DNA of 64,000 bases from Candidatus Epulonipiscium sp. (GCA_012841565.1 DUUM01000090.1:92566-156565); one strand, 5' to 3'. Positions 46,028 to 54,971 are shown, counted from the stretch's first letter. The notes: generated by a model not told the origin, from the letters alone. Numbers and translations are program-made.

Positions 46028-46101
46028 AGCTACATTGCTTTAATAAATTGTATCTGATATCATATAATAATACTATAAAACACATGAAAAAGAGGGACCA
46101 A

Positions 46102-47166
46102 ATGAAATCAGACAATACACCAAACGAAAACAAACCTGACTATAAAAGGCGTGTTAGATACAAGGGTACTCACCCAAAGAAATTCCACGAGAAATATAAA
46201 GAACTACAACCAGAACTATATCCAGATGCTATAGCCAAAGTTATTGAAAAAGGCTCTACGCCTGCTGGAATGCATCTTTCAATATGCGTTAATGAAATAC
46301 TAGATTTTCTTGAAATCAAACCAGGACAAACTGGTTTAGATGCTACTTTAGGCTATGGCGGCCATACTTTGGAGATGCTTAAATGTTTAGATGGTAAAGG
46401 ACGTTTATACGCTATTGATGTGGATCCTATTGAACTACCTCGTACTAGAGAACGTTTAGAAAATTTAGGATATGGACCAGATATTTTAAATATACAGCAA
46501 CTGAACTTCGCGCAAATTGATGAGGTCTTTACTCAGTCAGGGCCACTTGATTTTGTATTAGCAGATTTAGGGGTTTCTTCTATGCAAATCGATAATCCAG
46601 ATAGGGGCTTTTCATTTAAAGCTCACGGTCCTCTTGATTTACGTCTTAACCCTGAAGAAGGTAAATCTATATCCGATCGGCTAAAAGAAATGACTGCAGA
46701 ACAAATTGAGTGGATGCTAATAGAAAATGCTGATGAGCCTTATGCCAAAGAAATAGCCCGGGCTATTTTTTCTAACATCACAAGAAATATTGATATTTCT
46801 ACAACAACACAACTCCGTGAAATCATCGAAGAAACCCTAGGCATTTTGCCAAAAATAACTGAAACTGATATTAAAAAATCATGTCAAAGATGTTTTCAGG
46901 CTCTTAGAATTGATATTAATGATGAGTTTGAAGTGTTAGATGCCTTTTTGGCAAAATTACCTGATATTCTTGGCACGGGTGGACGGGTGGCAATCCTTAC
47001 CTTCCATTCAGGGGAAGATAGGCGGGTTAAAAAGTCTTTTAAACACTTATTCAATCAAGGTGTCTATAGTGATATATCACCAAAACCTATTCGGCCATCA
47101 TCCGAAGAACGTAATGCGAATGGCCGTGCCAGGTCTGCTAAGCTTCGCTGGGCAATTAAAGCATAG
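46102..47166 (+). CDS. RsmH-like 16S rRNA methyltransferase paralogue
   Basis: 354 residues. A charged N-terminal extension (about 1-55, YKRRVRYKGTHPKKFHEKYK) precedes an RsmH core: DATLGYGGHTLEML (SAM site), VLADLGVSSMQIDNPDRGF, PLDLRLNP, CFQALRIDINDEFEVL and LTFHSGEDRRVKKSF. Canonical RsmH N4-methylates C1402 of 16S rRNA and lies in the dcw cluster; this copy is isolated and differs at several motif positions. It may be a paralogue with another rRNA target or a backup enzyme. GAGGG precedes the ATG at 46102; the same frame is open further upstream but without a ribosome site. Confidence 0.75.
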   Translation: MKSDNTPNENKPDYKRRVRYKGTHPKKFHEKYKELQPELYPDAIAKVIEKGSTPAGMHLSICVNEILDFLEIKPGQTGLDATLGYGGHTLEMLKCLDGKGRLYAIDVDPIELPRTRERLENLGYGPDILNIQQLNFAQIDEVFTQSGPLDFVLADLGVSSMQIDNPDRGFSFKAHGPLDLRLNPEEGKSISDRLKEMTAEQIEWMLIENADEPYAKEIARAIFSNITRNIDISTTTQLREIIEETLGILPKITETDIKKSCQRCFQALRIDINDEFEVLDAFLAKLPDILGTGGRVAILTFHSGEDRRVKKSFKHLFNQGVYSDISPKPIRPSSEERNANGRARSAKLRWAIKA

Positions 47167-47176
47167 GATGAAAAGC

Positions 47177-47224
47177 AAAACAGCATACCTCTAGTCTAAA
47201 GACCTGAGATATGCTGTTTTAAAT
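47177..47224. terminator. Bidirectional terminator after rsmH paralogue
   Basis: AAAACAGCATA (47177-47187) and TATGCTGTTTT (47210-47220) form a perfect 11-bp stem, extended by CTC/GAG. It ends convergent genes on both strands. Confidence 0.85.
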
Positions 47225-47249
47225 TTATTTGGTTTTTAATTACTTTATC

Positions 47250-48206
47250 TTAGTTCATGAAATCAAGTACTGACGCTGAAACATACATGGTATCATTTCT
47301 AAGTTCTGGCGCTTCACTAAACTTTCCAAGACTTTTGTTTAAGGTATAATCAACTTTACCAATCCCTATAACGATCGTTTGGTTTTGTTTTGTAAGTTCT
47401 ACGGTTTTATCTTCGTTCCATTTTACTTTATAACCCAGTTCAGTCGCCGTTGTCCTAAGGGCAATCATTTCTTTAACTTCTTCTACTTCTACAGTTTCTT
47501 CCTCTTGAATAGTTTCTTCTACAGCTTCTTCTACAATTTCTTCTGCTGCTTCTTCTTTTTCAGCTAACAAAATAATCTTACTTGGTGTTGTTTGAGCTGG
47601 AATACTTTTAGTTGACATATCAAAAAACACTAATACTGTTTTGTTGTATATATCTTCTATTTTTAATTTCTCACCTTTTTCATTAACGATTACAGTATCT
47701 TTTCCGATATTTAGTTGAAGGAAATGATCTGCACTAACTAGGTCTTTATCAAATCTCCCCACATACGTTGGTTCCCCAATAGCTTCTTTTTGGATAACAA
47801 CGACTGCTGGTGTTAATTGAGGTGGCAAGCTCATTGTAGTTGGTGTGTTTTGGTTGAAGTATACTTCAACTGCCATTCCTTCTTTCAAATCTTTACTTGT
47901 TACACGTTTTTGTGTCTCTCTATTCCACAGTAATACGTCTTCTGAGATGTGGAATACAAATCCATATTCATCTTGATCATCCCTAGAGTTAACATGGATA
48001 CTAATATCACCTTCATATTCCATTACTTCTGAGATTTCACCTGCGTATTTAATATATTCATTTTTCATTTCTGCTTTCTCACTTATAACAACACCCTCAT
48101 TTGCTGATATTAAAGGTTGCTTCTCCTGGGCAAAGCTTACCATAGGAATAGCCATTACCCCTACTACCATAAGTGCCATTAATTTATTCTTAATTGATTG
48201 ACTCAT
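47250..48206 (-). CDS. Secreted protein with copper amine oxidase-like N-terminal domain
   Basis: 318 residues. A signal peptide (about 1-27, ending VSFAQEK) is followed by a beta-rich region of about 180 residues, a very acidic Glu-rich linker (about 215-247, EEAAEEIVEEAVEETIQEEE) and a C-terminal copper-amine-oxidase-N1-like stalk domain (LRTTATELGYKVKWNEDKTV, ..YVSASVLDFMN). In Clostridia such stalk domains decorate envelope proteins and carry no copper chemistry. GAGCAAAAC-type weak ribosome site precedes the ATG. Convergent with the rsmH paralogue. Function unknown. Confidence 0.8.
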   Translation of the reverse strand: MSQSIKNKLMALMVVGVMAIPMVSFAQEKQPLISANEGVVISEKAEMKNEYIKYAGEISEVMEYEGDISIHVNSRDDQDEYGFVFHISEDVLLWNRETQKRVTSKDLKEGMAVEVYFNQNTPTTMSLPPQLTPAVVVIQKEAIGEPTYVGRFDKDLVSADHFLQLNIGKDTVIVNEKGEKLKIEDIYNKTVLVFFDMSTKSIPAQTTPSKIILLAEKEEAAEEIVEEAVEETIQEEETVEVEEVKEMIALRTTATELGYKVKWNEDKTVELTKQNQTIVIGIGKVDYTLNKSLGKFSEAPELRNDTMYVSASVLDFMN

Positions 48207-48297
48207 TTGTTTTGCTCCTTCTTATCTTTATTTTATCTATTATCTATTGCTCTTACGTTTTAGACGCATCTCCCTAGAAAAAAGTTCCACTTAAATT

Positions 48298-48338
48298 AAA
48301 CTTAAAAAAGTATCCTTAGTGGATACTTTTTTAAGTTT
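48298..48338. terminator. Bidirectional terminator
   Basis: An 18-bp perfect stem (arm AAACTTAAAAAAGTATCC) with a 5-base loop; the T tract lies within the 3' arm on either strand. It ends the small spore-protein gene on the minus strand. Confidence 0.85.
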
Positions 48339-48339
48339 A

Positions 48340-48516
48340 TTATTTGCTATTCTTATTGGTACTCACCCATTGATTATCGGTATCCGTTTTTTCAGGACAA
48401 TCTTTTAGGTATCCCTTAACTCCCGCTACCGAAACCCACTGATTATCAACAGCAGTCTTATCTTCTCCATTGTCCATTAATTCATTCCCATTGGTTAATT
48501 TATTTTTATTTTTCAT
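48340..48516 (-). CDS. Small spore-surface-like protein with DNQWVS repeats
   Basis: 58 residues, Asn/Lys-rich, no hydrophobic segment. The motif DNQWVS occurs twice: AVDNQWVSVAGVKGYLKDCP and TDNQWVSTNKNSK, each preceded by an acidic TA/TD. I recall this pattern from the small clostridial family annotated as CDIF630_02480-type spore surface protein; the match is from memory. AAAGGAG lies 8-9 bases before the ATG at 48516. A strong terminator follows directly, so it is a single-gene unit, as expected of late spore-coat genes. Confidence 0.7.
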   Translation of the reverse strand: MKNKNKLTNGNELMDNGEDKTAVDNQWVSVAGVKGYLKDCPEKTDTDNQWVSTNKNSK

Positions 48517-48610
48517 GGTAAACAACTCCTTTCTTTGATCCGATTGACTTTATTACTTTTCCCATTAAGTAATTTTTAATACATTAAGGGTAGTAAAGCA
48601 CTAAAATAAA

Positions 48611-48649
48611 AAAGACAGCTAACAAACGTAGTGTTTGTTAGCTGTCTTT
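48611..48649 (-). terminator. Terminator after desulfoferrodoxin
   Basis: A perfect 17-bp stem (AAAGACAGCTAACAAAC and its complement) with a 5-base loop, followed on the minus strand by TTTATTTTAG. It begins 43 bases after the gene's stop. Confidence 0.88.
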
Positions 48650-48691
48650 GAGTTCATACAACTTTGCCCGATTACCCGGCTTTATCTTAAC

Positions 48692-49072
48692 CTATAGTGT
48701 TGATTTCCATAAGCCATGAATATTACAATACTCATACACGTCAACGCTACCTTTTTTTCCACCAAAAATTGCTTTTGGCTCATCTCCTGGTGAAAGGTTG
48801 ATTCTTTCGATTCCATTTTCTGTAACAATTGCAATCCACTCGATGTAGTGAGCATCTAGCATAGGGTGAAGTGTTGATCCTACGACTACATTGATCTTAT
48901 CGCCTTCTCTAGTTGCTACTGGAACATGTTTCTCTGTTGCCTGATCTGCAGTTTGAGCTTCAAGTTTAGTCATGTTTTCGCCACAACAAACAACTGGTAC
49001 CCCTGCGTCTTTAATAAGTTCTACTATGTTACCACATTTTTCACATTTATAAAAAGCTACTGTTGATTTCAT
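48692..49072 (-). CDS. dfx: Desulfoferrodoxin (superoxide reductase)
   Basis: 126 residues, two-iron type. N-terminal centre I: FYKCEKCGNIVE and VPVVCCGENM give the four cysteines of a rubredoxin-like iron. Centre II: EKHVPV, LHPMLDAHYIEWI with its four histidines and the C-terminal YCNIHGLW with the Cys ligand. It reduces superoxide to peroxide without making oxygen. GAGGTGG precedes the ATG at 49072. The peroxide can be removed by the rubrerythrin encoded 70 bp upstream. Confidence 0.95.
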   Translation of the reverse strand: MKSTVAFYKCEKCGNIVELIKDAGVPVVCCGENMTKLEAQTADQATEKHVPVATREGDKINVVVGSTLHPMLDAHYIEWIAIVTENGIERINLSPGDEPKAIFGGKKGSVDVYEYCNIHGLWKSTL

Positions 49073-49141
49073 ATTGTCGCCACCTCTCAAATTTATGCTG
49101 TCTTATTATTTTATCATATCATAAAAAGATTTTAATAGATC

Positions 49142-49678
49142 CTAGTAATTTCTAGCATTAATTTGAAAGTAAGACTTAGGATGATCACATAATGGACATA
49201 CTTCTAATGCTTTTTTACCTGTATGGATGTAACCACAGTTATCACATTTCCACTCATATGCTTCTTCTCTTTCAAATACTTCTCCAGATTTTAGATTAGC
49301 TAATAATTGTAAGTATCTTTCTTCATGGCCTTTTTCAACTTTAGATACTAAGTTAAATAAAGCAGCAATTTTAGCAAATCCTTCTTCTTTTGCATCTACA
49401 GCAAATCCTGCATACATATCTGTCCACTCATAATTTTCACCATCAGCAGCATCTTGTAAATTTGTTGCTGTATCTTGAATTCCATCATGAAGTAGTTTAA
49501 ACCAAAGTTTTGCGTGCTCTTGTTCATTTCTTGCTGTTTCTGTAAAGAAATCAGCTATTTGGTTTAATCCTTCTTTTTTTGCTTTTGAGGCATAATATGT
49601 ATATTTATTCCTCGCTTGGGACTCACCTGCAAATGCTGTTTGTAAATTGGCTTCCGTTTTTGTTCCTTTTAGTTCCAT
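49142..49678 (-). CDS. rbr: Rubrerythrin
   Basis: 178 residues. An N-terminal four-helix diiron domain (1-135) with Glu ligands in [25 protein letters not shown] and [10 protein letters not shown], and a C-terminal rubredoxin domain [26 protein letters not shown]. It reduces hydrogen peroxide with electrons from rubredoxin or NADH systems. It has a good promoter (49737-49765) with an inverted repeat just downstream. With desulfoferrodoxin it forms the oxidative stress pair of anaerobes. Confidence 0.96.
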   Translation of the reverse strand: MELKGTKTEANLQTAFAGESQARNKYTYYASKAKKEGLNQIADFFTETARNEQEHAKLWFKLLHDGIQDTATNLQDAADGENYEWTDMYAGFAVDAKEEGFAKIAALFNLVSKVEKGHEERYLQLLANLKSGEVFEREEAYEWKCDNCGYIHTGKKALEVCPLCDHPKSYFQINARNY

Positions 49679-49712
49679 ATTAAAATTCCTCCTTGTTCGT
49701 AGTTTATAATTG

Positions 49713-49765
49713 TTATTGACTAATAACCTATAACCATTATACCCCCTATCACCTTATTTTTCAAG
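49713..49765 (-). promoter_or_regulatory. Rubrerythrin promoter and candidate operator
   Basis: TTGAAA (49765-49760), 17 bp, TATAAT (49742-49737) on the minus strand. Around the expected transcription start the inverted repeat GTTATT/AATAAC spans 49713-49728. It does not match the PerR box well; the regulator is unknown. Confidence 0.7.
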
Positions 49766-49799
49766 GTCTTTAGAGAAAATCTTAACTTATTTGGTATTA

Positions 49800-51155
49800 T
49801 TACCGATCTTCCATCTTTATATATTCTCTTTTATCTGCAATATTCTTGTATGCTGGTCTAATGATTCTTCCACCACTTATCAGCTCTTCTACCCTATGTG
49901 CACACCATCCTGCAATTCTAGCGATGGCAAATATAGGTGTATGTAGCTCTCCTGGAATATTAAGCATATTGTAAACAAAGCCTGAGTAAAAGTCTACGTT
50001 AGCACATATTTCCTTGCTAGCTTGCTTAACTTCACTAAAAATACCTGGCGTTAGTTTTTCAATTGTTGCATAAAGATTAAATTCTTTATCCATTCCTTTT
50101 TCTTTCGCAAGCTCAATTGCTTTTTGTTTAAGTAATATAGCTCTTGGATCAGATAATGTGTATACCGCATGTCCCATACCATATATAAGGCCTGAACCAT
50201 CAAATGCTTCCTTGCGTAATATCTTTTCGATATAAGCTGCTATTTCATCTTCGCTTTCCCAGTTTTTTACGTTTTCTTTGATATTTTCCATCATCTCAAG
50301 AACCATTGCATTTGCACCCCCATGTAATGGACCTTTTAAGGATCCTATGGCTGCCGCTATGGCTGAGTAAGTGTCTGTACCTGTTGATGTAGCTACATTA
50401 ACGATAAATGTAGAGTTGTTACCGCCTCCGTGCTCAGCATGTATCATAAGAGCTACATCAAGAAGTTCTGCTTCAGCTTTTGTATACTGACTATCTGGTC
50501 TTACCATATGAAGAATGTTTTCTGCTGTCCCTAAATGTGGTTGTGGATTGTGAATATATAGGCTCTGATTATCATGGTAATGAATCTTCGCTTGGTAACC
50601 ATAAGCAACCATTGTTGGGAATCTAGCAATAAGCTCAATACATTGCCTAAGGACATTATCGATATCTGTACTATCTGGGTTGCTATCATAAGAATATGAA
50701 GCTAGGACAGCTCTTGTTAGCTTGTTCATTATATCTTTACTAGGTGCTTTTAAGATCATATCTTCTGTAAATCCAGCAGGTAATGTGCGAAAATCTGATA
50801 AAAGATCCTTAAAGTCCTGTAGCATTTCTTTGCTTGGTAGTTCTCCAAATAGAAGGAGGTAACATGTTTCTTCAAAGCCATATCGGCCTTCTCGCTCAGT
50901 ATTATTGACTAAGTCATTAATATCATACCCTCTGTAGCTGAGCTCACCTTCAACAGATTTCTTTTCACCATTTTCTATAACATAGGAATGAACATTCCCA
51001 ACCTCTGTTAAGCCTACAAGAACCCCTGTTCCATCATTGTTTCTCAGACCTCTTTTAACATTGTATTTTTCATATAGTTCTGGCGCTATCTTCCTTTTCT
51101 TTAACAATTCTCCTAACTCATCCATTAATTCTAAATTCGCTTCTGAAAAAACCAT
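49800..51155 (-). CDS. Citrate synthase
   Basis: 451 residues, the long Si-type found in Clostridia. Catalytic histidine motifs are MIHAEHGGGNNSTF and LKGPLHGGANAMVLEMM, with GMGHAVYTLSDPRA and DFYSGFVYNML near the acetyl-CoA and Asp sites. It condenses acetyl-CoA and oxaloacetate, most likely feeding glutamate synthesis in this anaerobe. GGGGGT precedes the ATG at 51155; upstream in-frame starts lie inside that site. aconitase and isocitrate dehydrogenase genes are not adjacent. Confidence 0.94.
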   Translation of the reverse strand: MVFSEANLELMDELGELLKKRKIAPELYEKYNVKRGLRNNDGTGVLVGLTEVGNVHSYVIENGEKKSVEGELSYRGYDINDLVNNTEREGRYGFEETCYLLLFGELPSKEMLQDFKDLLSDFRTLPAGFTEDMILKAPSKDIMNKLTRAVLASYSYDSNPDSTDIDNVLRQCIELIARFPTMVAYGYQAKIHYHDNQSLYIHNPQPHLGTAENILHMVRPDSQYTKAEAELLDVALMIHAEHGGGNNSTFIVNVATSTGTDTYSAIAAAIGSLKGPLHGGANAMVLEMMENIKENVKNWESEDEIAAYIEKILRKEAFDGSGLIYGMGHAVYTLSDPRAILLKQKAIELAKEKGMDKEFNLYATIEKLTPGIFSEVKQASKEICANVDFYSGFVYNMLNIPGELHTPIFAIARIAGWCAHRVEELISGGRIIRPAYKNIADKREYIKMEDR

Positions 51156-51236
51156 ATTTTTTACCCCCATATTCACTCTTTTATTTTTAAATAGGTAGTT
51201 TTTGCAACTACATCTACTAAAACTTGCATTATCATT

Positions 51237-51266
51237 ATATTAATATAGAATCATATACCTTGTCAA
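51237..51266 (-). promoter_or_regulatory. Citrate synthase promoter
   Basis: TTGACA (51266-51261), 18 bp, TAATAT (51242-51237) on the minus strand. The -35 is perfect; the spacer is one base over ideal. The rest of the gap 51156-51456 contains only this and the terminator below. Confidence 0.65.
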
Positions 51267-51382
51267 GAGTAGTATTCATTTGATTCTCTGTTGAATTAGC
51301 TTTTTCAAATTTCATCCGTTTATTCGTTGCTTTGCAATATATTTAAAATCCCCTTCATTTTTTTATTTTATTCTTGTGACAT

Positions 51383-51430
51383 AAAAACAGCTTATAGATA
51401 GGATTTTTATATCCGCCTATCTATGAGCTG
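51383..51430 (-). terminator. Terminator after the PII-like gene
   Basis: CAGCTCATAGATAGG pairs with CCTATCTATAAGCTG (one G-U) around a 13-base loop, followed on the minus strand by TTTTTATG. It separates the antiporter/PII unit from citrate synthase. Confidence 0.85.
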
Positions 51431-51456
51431 CCTGTTTTACATCGTATTCTATTTCC

Positions 51457-51810
51457 TTAGTGTTTATTTTGCCCTATACCATAGACGCTACCGACTGGTA
51501 CGGTAAATATAAATCCTACACCTGGTTTATTAATATCCCCAACGACACCATTAACAGCCTCAACCACCTTCTCCACTAGTTCTTGACTATGAAGAACCGT
51601 AAAAATAGTTTTGTTATAGGGGTGAGCATCGTCTAGAAAGTTTTTAAGATAACCAAACATTGGAATATGTTGATCTGAGTGAGCCGCAAGTGCCCTCCCC
51701 ATTCCTTGGCTATCCACGATAGTAGCCCCTTTAACCCCTATTTCAACAAAAACTTCTAAGATATCGTCTAAATACTTTGTTTCATTGAGAACTAAAAATA
51801 ATGCTTGCAT
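51457..51810 (-). CDS. PII-like signalling protein paired with an antiporter
   Basis: 117 residues with the ferredoxin-like beta-alpha-beta pattern of the PII superfamily: ALFLVLNETKYLDDILEVFV, a T-loop-like stretch (about 38-65, GMGRALAAHSDQHIPMFGYL), TIFTVLHSQELVEKVVEAVN and a glycine-rich C-terminus FTVPVGSVYGIG. It is not a canonical GlnB/GlnK. AGGTGG precedes the ATG at 51810. It follows the antiporter gene by about 32 bp on the same strand and ends in a terminator, so the two form a unit. I infer that it binds a nucleotide or similar ligand and gates the antiporter; this is not demonstrated. Confidence 0.7.
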   Translation of the reverse strand: MQALFLVLNETKYLDDILEVFVEIGVKGATIVDSQGMGRALAAHSDQHIPMFGYLKNFLDDAHPYNKTIFTVLHSQELVEKVVEAVNGVVGDINKPGVGFIFTVPVGSVYGIGQNKH

Positions 51811-51842
51811 CTTTCCACCTGCTTTCATCATATTATAAGCTA

Positions 51843-53036
51843 TTAACTTTTTGCGTTATATGTTTTCATCTGGTCAAATTCTCCTGCTTTTTTAAGAGCC
51901 ATTTTCGCAAAGATTGGACCTGATACCTCATATACTAATACACTAAACATTATAACTGTTGTAATGGCCTCACTATACTGTGGTAATTGTTGTGCCACTA
52001 AAATAGATAGTCCTATTGATATACCCCCTTGCGGAAGTAGGGTGAATCCTAAATATTTTTGAACTACTGGTTCCGCTTTAACTGCCTTGGCACCTAAAGT
52101 AGCACCTATAATCTTTCCACTTGCTCTTGCTATAATATATCCTATTCCTATTAATCCTACCTGTGCTAATATCTTAAGATCTAAGCTAGCCCCTGCTAAT
52201 GTGAAAAACAACAAATATACAGGTGGCGTAAAATTGTTAATACTATCAAAAACTCGTTTAGATTTTTTCATTAGGTTAACTAATGTTCCACCTAACATCA
52301 TACATGTCAGTAGTGCTGATAGATTTAAAAACTTAGCAGCTCCTATACTCAGTGCAATAGCTGCTAAAGATATTGATAATAACTCTTCTTTACTTTTAGA
52401 TTTTTTAGCAATATAGGTTAGTAGTGCCCCTAAAACAAATCCTAAAATCAGTGACCCTACTATTTCAATAACTGGCTGTGATGCCATTTGGAGAAAGCTT
52501 TTGTCTGTACCACCTATGTAAATATGAGCAACGGACATAGCAAGACCAAATATCATAATTCCCATAGCATCGTCTATGGCTACTACAGGCAAAATCGTCT
52601 TTGTAAGGGGTCCATACGTTTTATATTGTCTTATGACCATAATCGTGGCTGCTGGCGCCGTTGCAGCAGACATAGATGCAATCATTAGTGAAAATACAAA
52701 TTCTTGTCCTAAAACCCAATACATAGTGGCAAAAACACAAAAGACAGCTCCCACTACTTGAGCAGTTGAAATAATCATAATGCTTGTTCCAAGTTTCTTC
52801 ATATCTTTAATAATAAATTCACTACCTATACTAAAGGCAATAGCTGCAAGTGCTACTTCATTAATCGCGGCAAACGAACCCGCATCAGCTGGTGTAATAA
52901 TATTAAGGAGGGATGGTCCCAGTAGTAACCCACCTACTAAATATCCTGTTACATTGGGAAGTGCCAAACGTTCTGCTATTCTTCCTCCTAAAATACCTAC
53001 AACCAATAAAATACCAAGCTTAAGAATCACGTCCAA
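51843..53036 (-). CDS. CPA2-like cation:proton antiporter
   Basis: 397 residues, about 12-13 membrane spans. NVTGYLVGGLLLGPSLLNII, an ATAPAATIMVIRQYKT helix break and the paired aspartates in VVAIDDAMGIMIFGLA mark the Na/K:proton antiporter superfamily. No C-terminal RCK domain is present; the small PII-like protein encoded downstream may serve as the soluble regulator. Start TTG at 53036 has GGAAGGA upstream; no better ATG is nearby. It shares fold but little sequence with the antiporter at 39894. Confidence 0.88.
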   Translation of the reverse strand: MDVILKLGILLVVGILGGRIAERLALPNVTGYLVGGLLLGPSLLNIITPADAGSFAAINEVALAAIAFSIGSEFIIKDMKKLGTSIMIISTAQVVGAVFCVFATMYWVLGQEFVFSLMIASMSAATAPAATIMVIRQYKTYGPLTKTILPVVAIDDAMGIMIFGLAMSVAHIYIGGTDKSFLQMASQPVIEIVGSLILGFVLGALLTYIAKKSKSKEELLSISLAAIALSIGAAKFLNLSALLTCMMLGGTLVNLMKKSKRVFDSINNFTPPVYLLFFTLAGASLDLKILAQVGLIGIGYIIARASGKIIGATLGAKAVKAEPVVQKYLGFTLLPQGGISIGLSILVAQQLPQYSEAITTVIMFSVLVYEVSGPIFAKMALKKAGEFDQMKTYNAKS

Positions 53037-53141
53037 TTTACATTTCCTTCCACAATTTATTTTTTCTTCTAACTATCCTATACCCTATCCTAACACAATG
53101 TATCCGTTTATAGCAACCATGACCCCTTTAAAACAGTGCTT

Positions 53142-54041
53142 TTAGTCGTATGCTATACCCATGTAACCTTGTTTTTTATCCAACATTTCATCTTTTATTC
53201 CTATTTGTATTGTATCCTCTATTTTCATCATACCAAAAGGCCTTATTATGCCTCCTAAATTGCCACCTAAGTCTGTTGGCAGACGCACCATATAATCTTT
53301 TGCAGGTAATAACTGTGCAATTTTCTTGAGTCCTTCTTTAATAAGATGATCTGGCATTAGTATTTCTTTTATAAATATTTTATTCTGATCTATCCACTCA
53401 ACAATGGCGCAGCCTTTAATATCTCCAATATTGATACAGTATAGATCTGCTCCAAATTCCTTAGATAGTTTCTTTTGGTAATCTAGTTCTTCATTATTGT
53501 AATCCACATAAGGCGTAGCTGCTAATAGGGTTCTTCGCCTGTTATTATAGTCACTAGCTTCTATTGGAATCATAGAAACTTCTTGATTGATATTTGTTTT
53601 AAATGCTGCAATCTGGTCATAGGTAAGAGTAACTTCCCTCACATAAAAAGCCTCTTTATAGCCTCTTTTAGAATAAAAATCAAACAGGCTGGCTTCTGCT
53701 GGTACTAAGATGGATAACCCAACCCCTTTTTCTATCAGATGCTTATTGCAAAAATCCATTATTTGAGTAGAAAACCCTTTCCCTTGGTGTTTAGGGTCCG
53801 TTGCAACAGCGTACAGCATGGCTAACTCTAGGACCTGGCCACCAGCTGTTACTAGTTTGCCCGGAATCATAGTGGTCATAGCTACAATCTCACCTTTATA
53901 AAGTAGGACGGCTGTTTCCTCTGCTTTATATTTATTTAAAAAATAAAAATCTATATAAGCCTGTTCATCTCCAAAACAGGCCTTCCATAGACTTTTTTGA
54001 TATATTTCTTCACCTTTTTTTGCCAGTCTTATTTCAACCAT
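53142..54041 (-). CDS. GNAT family N-acetyltransferase
   Basis: 299 residues. The N-terminal half is a GNAT domain with LYAVATDPKHQGKGFSTQIM, the acetyl-CoA-binding motif A (Q/RxxGxG/A as QGKGFS), and DFYSKRGYKEAF. The C-terminal half (about 165-299) resembles the second, sterol-carrier or GNAT-like lobe of Eis-type enzymes. Substrate unknown. It starts 2 bp after the DUF2156 gene, so both are co-transcribed and probably coupled. Confidence 0.82.
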   Translation of the reverse strand: MVEIRLAKKGEEIYQKSLWKACFGDEQAYIDFYFLNKYKAEETAVLLYKGEIVAMTTMIPGKLVTAGGQVLELAMLYAVATDPKHQGKGFSTQIMDFCNKHLIEKGVGLSILVPAEASLFDFYSKRGYKEAFYVREVTLTYDQIAAFKTNINQEVSMIPIEASDYNNRRRTLLAATPYVDYNNEELDYQKKLSKEFGADLYCINIGDIKGCAIVEWIDQNKIFIKEILMPDHLIKEGLKKIAQLLPAKDYMVRLPTDLGGNLGGIIRPFGMMKIEDTIQIGIKDEMLDKKQGYMGIAYD

Positions 54042-54043
54042 AT

Positions 54044-54949
54044 CTAGTCTCCTATATATTTACCCATATATTTTTCTTCCATTTTTTCAGGATAATATGA
54101 TTTTTTAGCTTTTCTAAGACCCAAATCTCCTATATCTTCCTCTCGGTTAACATACATCAGATCAGGATATCTTTCATTTATAACGGCTATAAACTCACGG
54201 TTAATCATAGGGTAAGCCCCTTGTATATGAGCAAAAGCTTTTTCTACGTGAATGACATATGTGTCTGAGTTTAGTCTTTCCCCGATTGTATAGGCAACAA
54301 CGTCGCCCCCTACACGGATTAACCCACCTTCTAGCTCTAATTGTGAAAAGTTTTTAAGGAGTCTTTTAACTGCGCATGCCTCTTCAGCAAGGCTACCATT
54401 ATCGTCTGCACCATTCTCTATAGACCACTGCTTATTCATCTCCCAGCAATCGTTTAGATTGTCTGGCGTCATCTCTTCGAAATGCCACTCATTGCTTCTT
54501 ATAAATTTATTGATATGATTGCGTTTACCGCTTAATTTTTTCCCTGCCAAAGATACCATTTTTTCGATTAAGTATACATAATCAAAGTTATCTCTTACTC
54601 TTTTATATTTAAACTGATTAGGATACAAGTTATTTAACACTTCCATGTTCTCAGGTGACAGACCATCAAACCTTAGAACTTGTCCATTCTCAAGGGCATC
54701 TTGCTTCATGGCATCAATAATAGGTTTAATTTCTCCTACACCTGCCGGGTAAAAGTAAATAGATTTTTTACTATCTGCGTTCACTTTAACAATAAGGTAA
54801 TCATTCATTCTAGCGACGCATTTATCATTTACCTTTGACCATGCAAATATATTACCAAAATTTTGATGACATCCTGCCATATTTGCCTCTTTAATCAGTG
54901 GCTTCATCCAAGTTATATCTTCTAGTTGTATTTCTTTGAAATCAATCAT
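54044..54949 (-). CDS. DUF2156 (LPG synthase C-terminal-like) protein
   Basis: 301 residues, no membrane spans. It has the tandem GNAT-like fold of DUF2156, the aminoacyl transferase domain of phosphatidylglycerol lysyltransferase (MprF): KKLSGKRNHINKFIRSNEWH, GGDVVAYTIGERLNSDTYVI, HVEKAFAHIQGAYPMINREF and NREEDIGDLGLRKAKKSY. Being soluble and without the MprF flippase domain, it probably transfers an aminoacyl or acyl group to another acceptor. It precedes the GNAT gene by 2 bp. Confidence 0.85.
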   Translation of the reverse strand: MIDFKEIQLEDITWMKPLIKEANMAGCHQNFGNIFAWSKVNDKCVARMNDYLIVKVNADSKKSIYFYPAGVGEIKPIIDAMKQDALENGQVLRFDGLSPENMEVLNNLYPNQFKYKRVRDNFDYVYLIEKMVSLAGKKLSGKRNHINKFIRSNEWHFEEMTPDNLNDCWEMNKQWSIENGADDNGSLAEEACAVKRLLKNFSQLELEGGLIRVGGDVVAYTIGERLNSDTYVIHVEKAFAHIQGAYPMINREFIAVINERYPDLMYVNREEDIGDLGLRKAKKSYYPEKMEEKYMGKYIGD

Positions 54950-54971
54950 TTATTAATGCTCCTACTCTATT

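Noticed and set aside
49713..49728. PerR box upstream of rubrerythrin
   Set aside because: The inverted repeat is present but does not match TTATAATNATTATAA well enough to name PerR.
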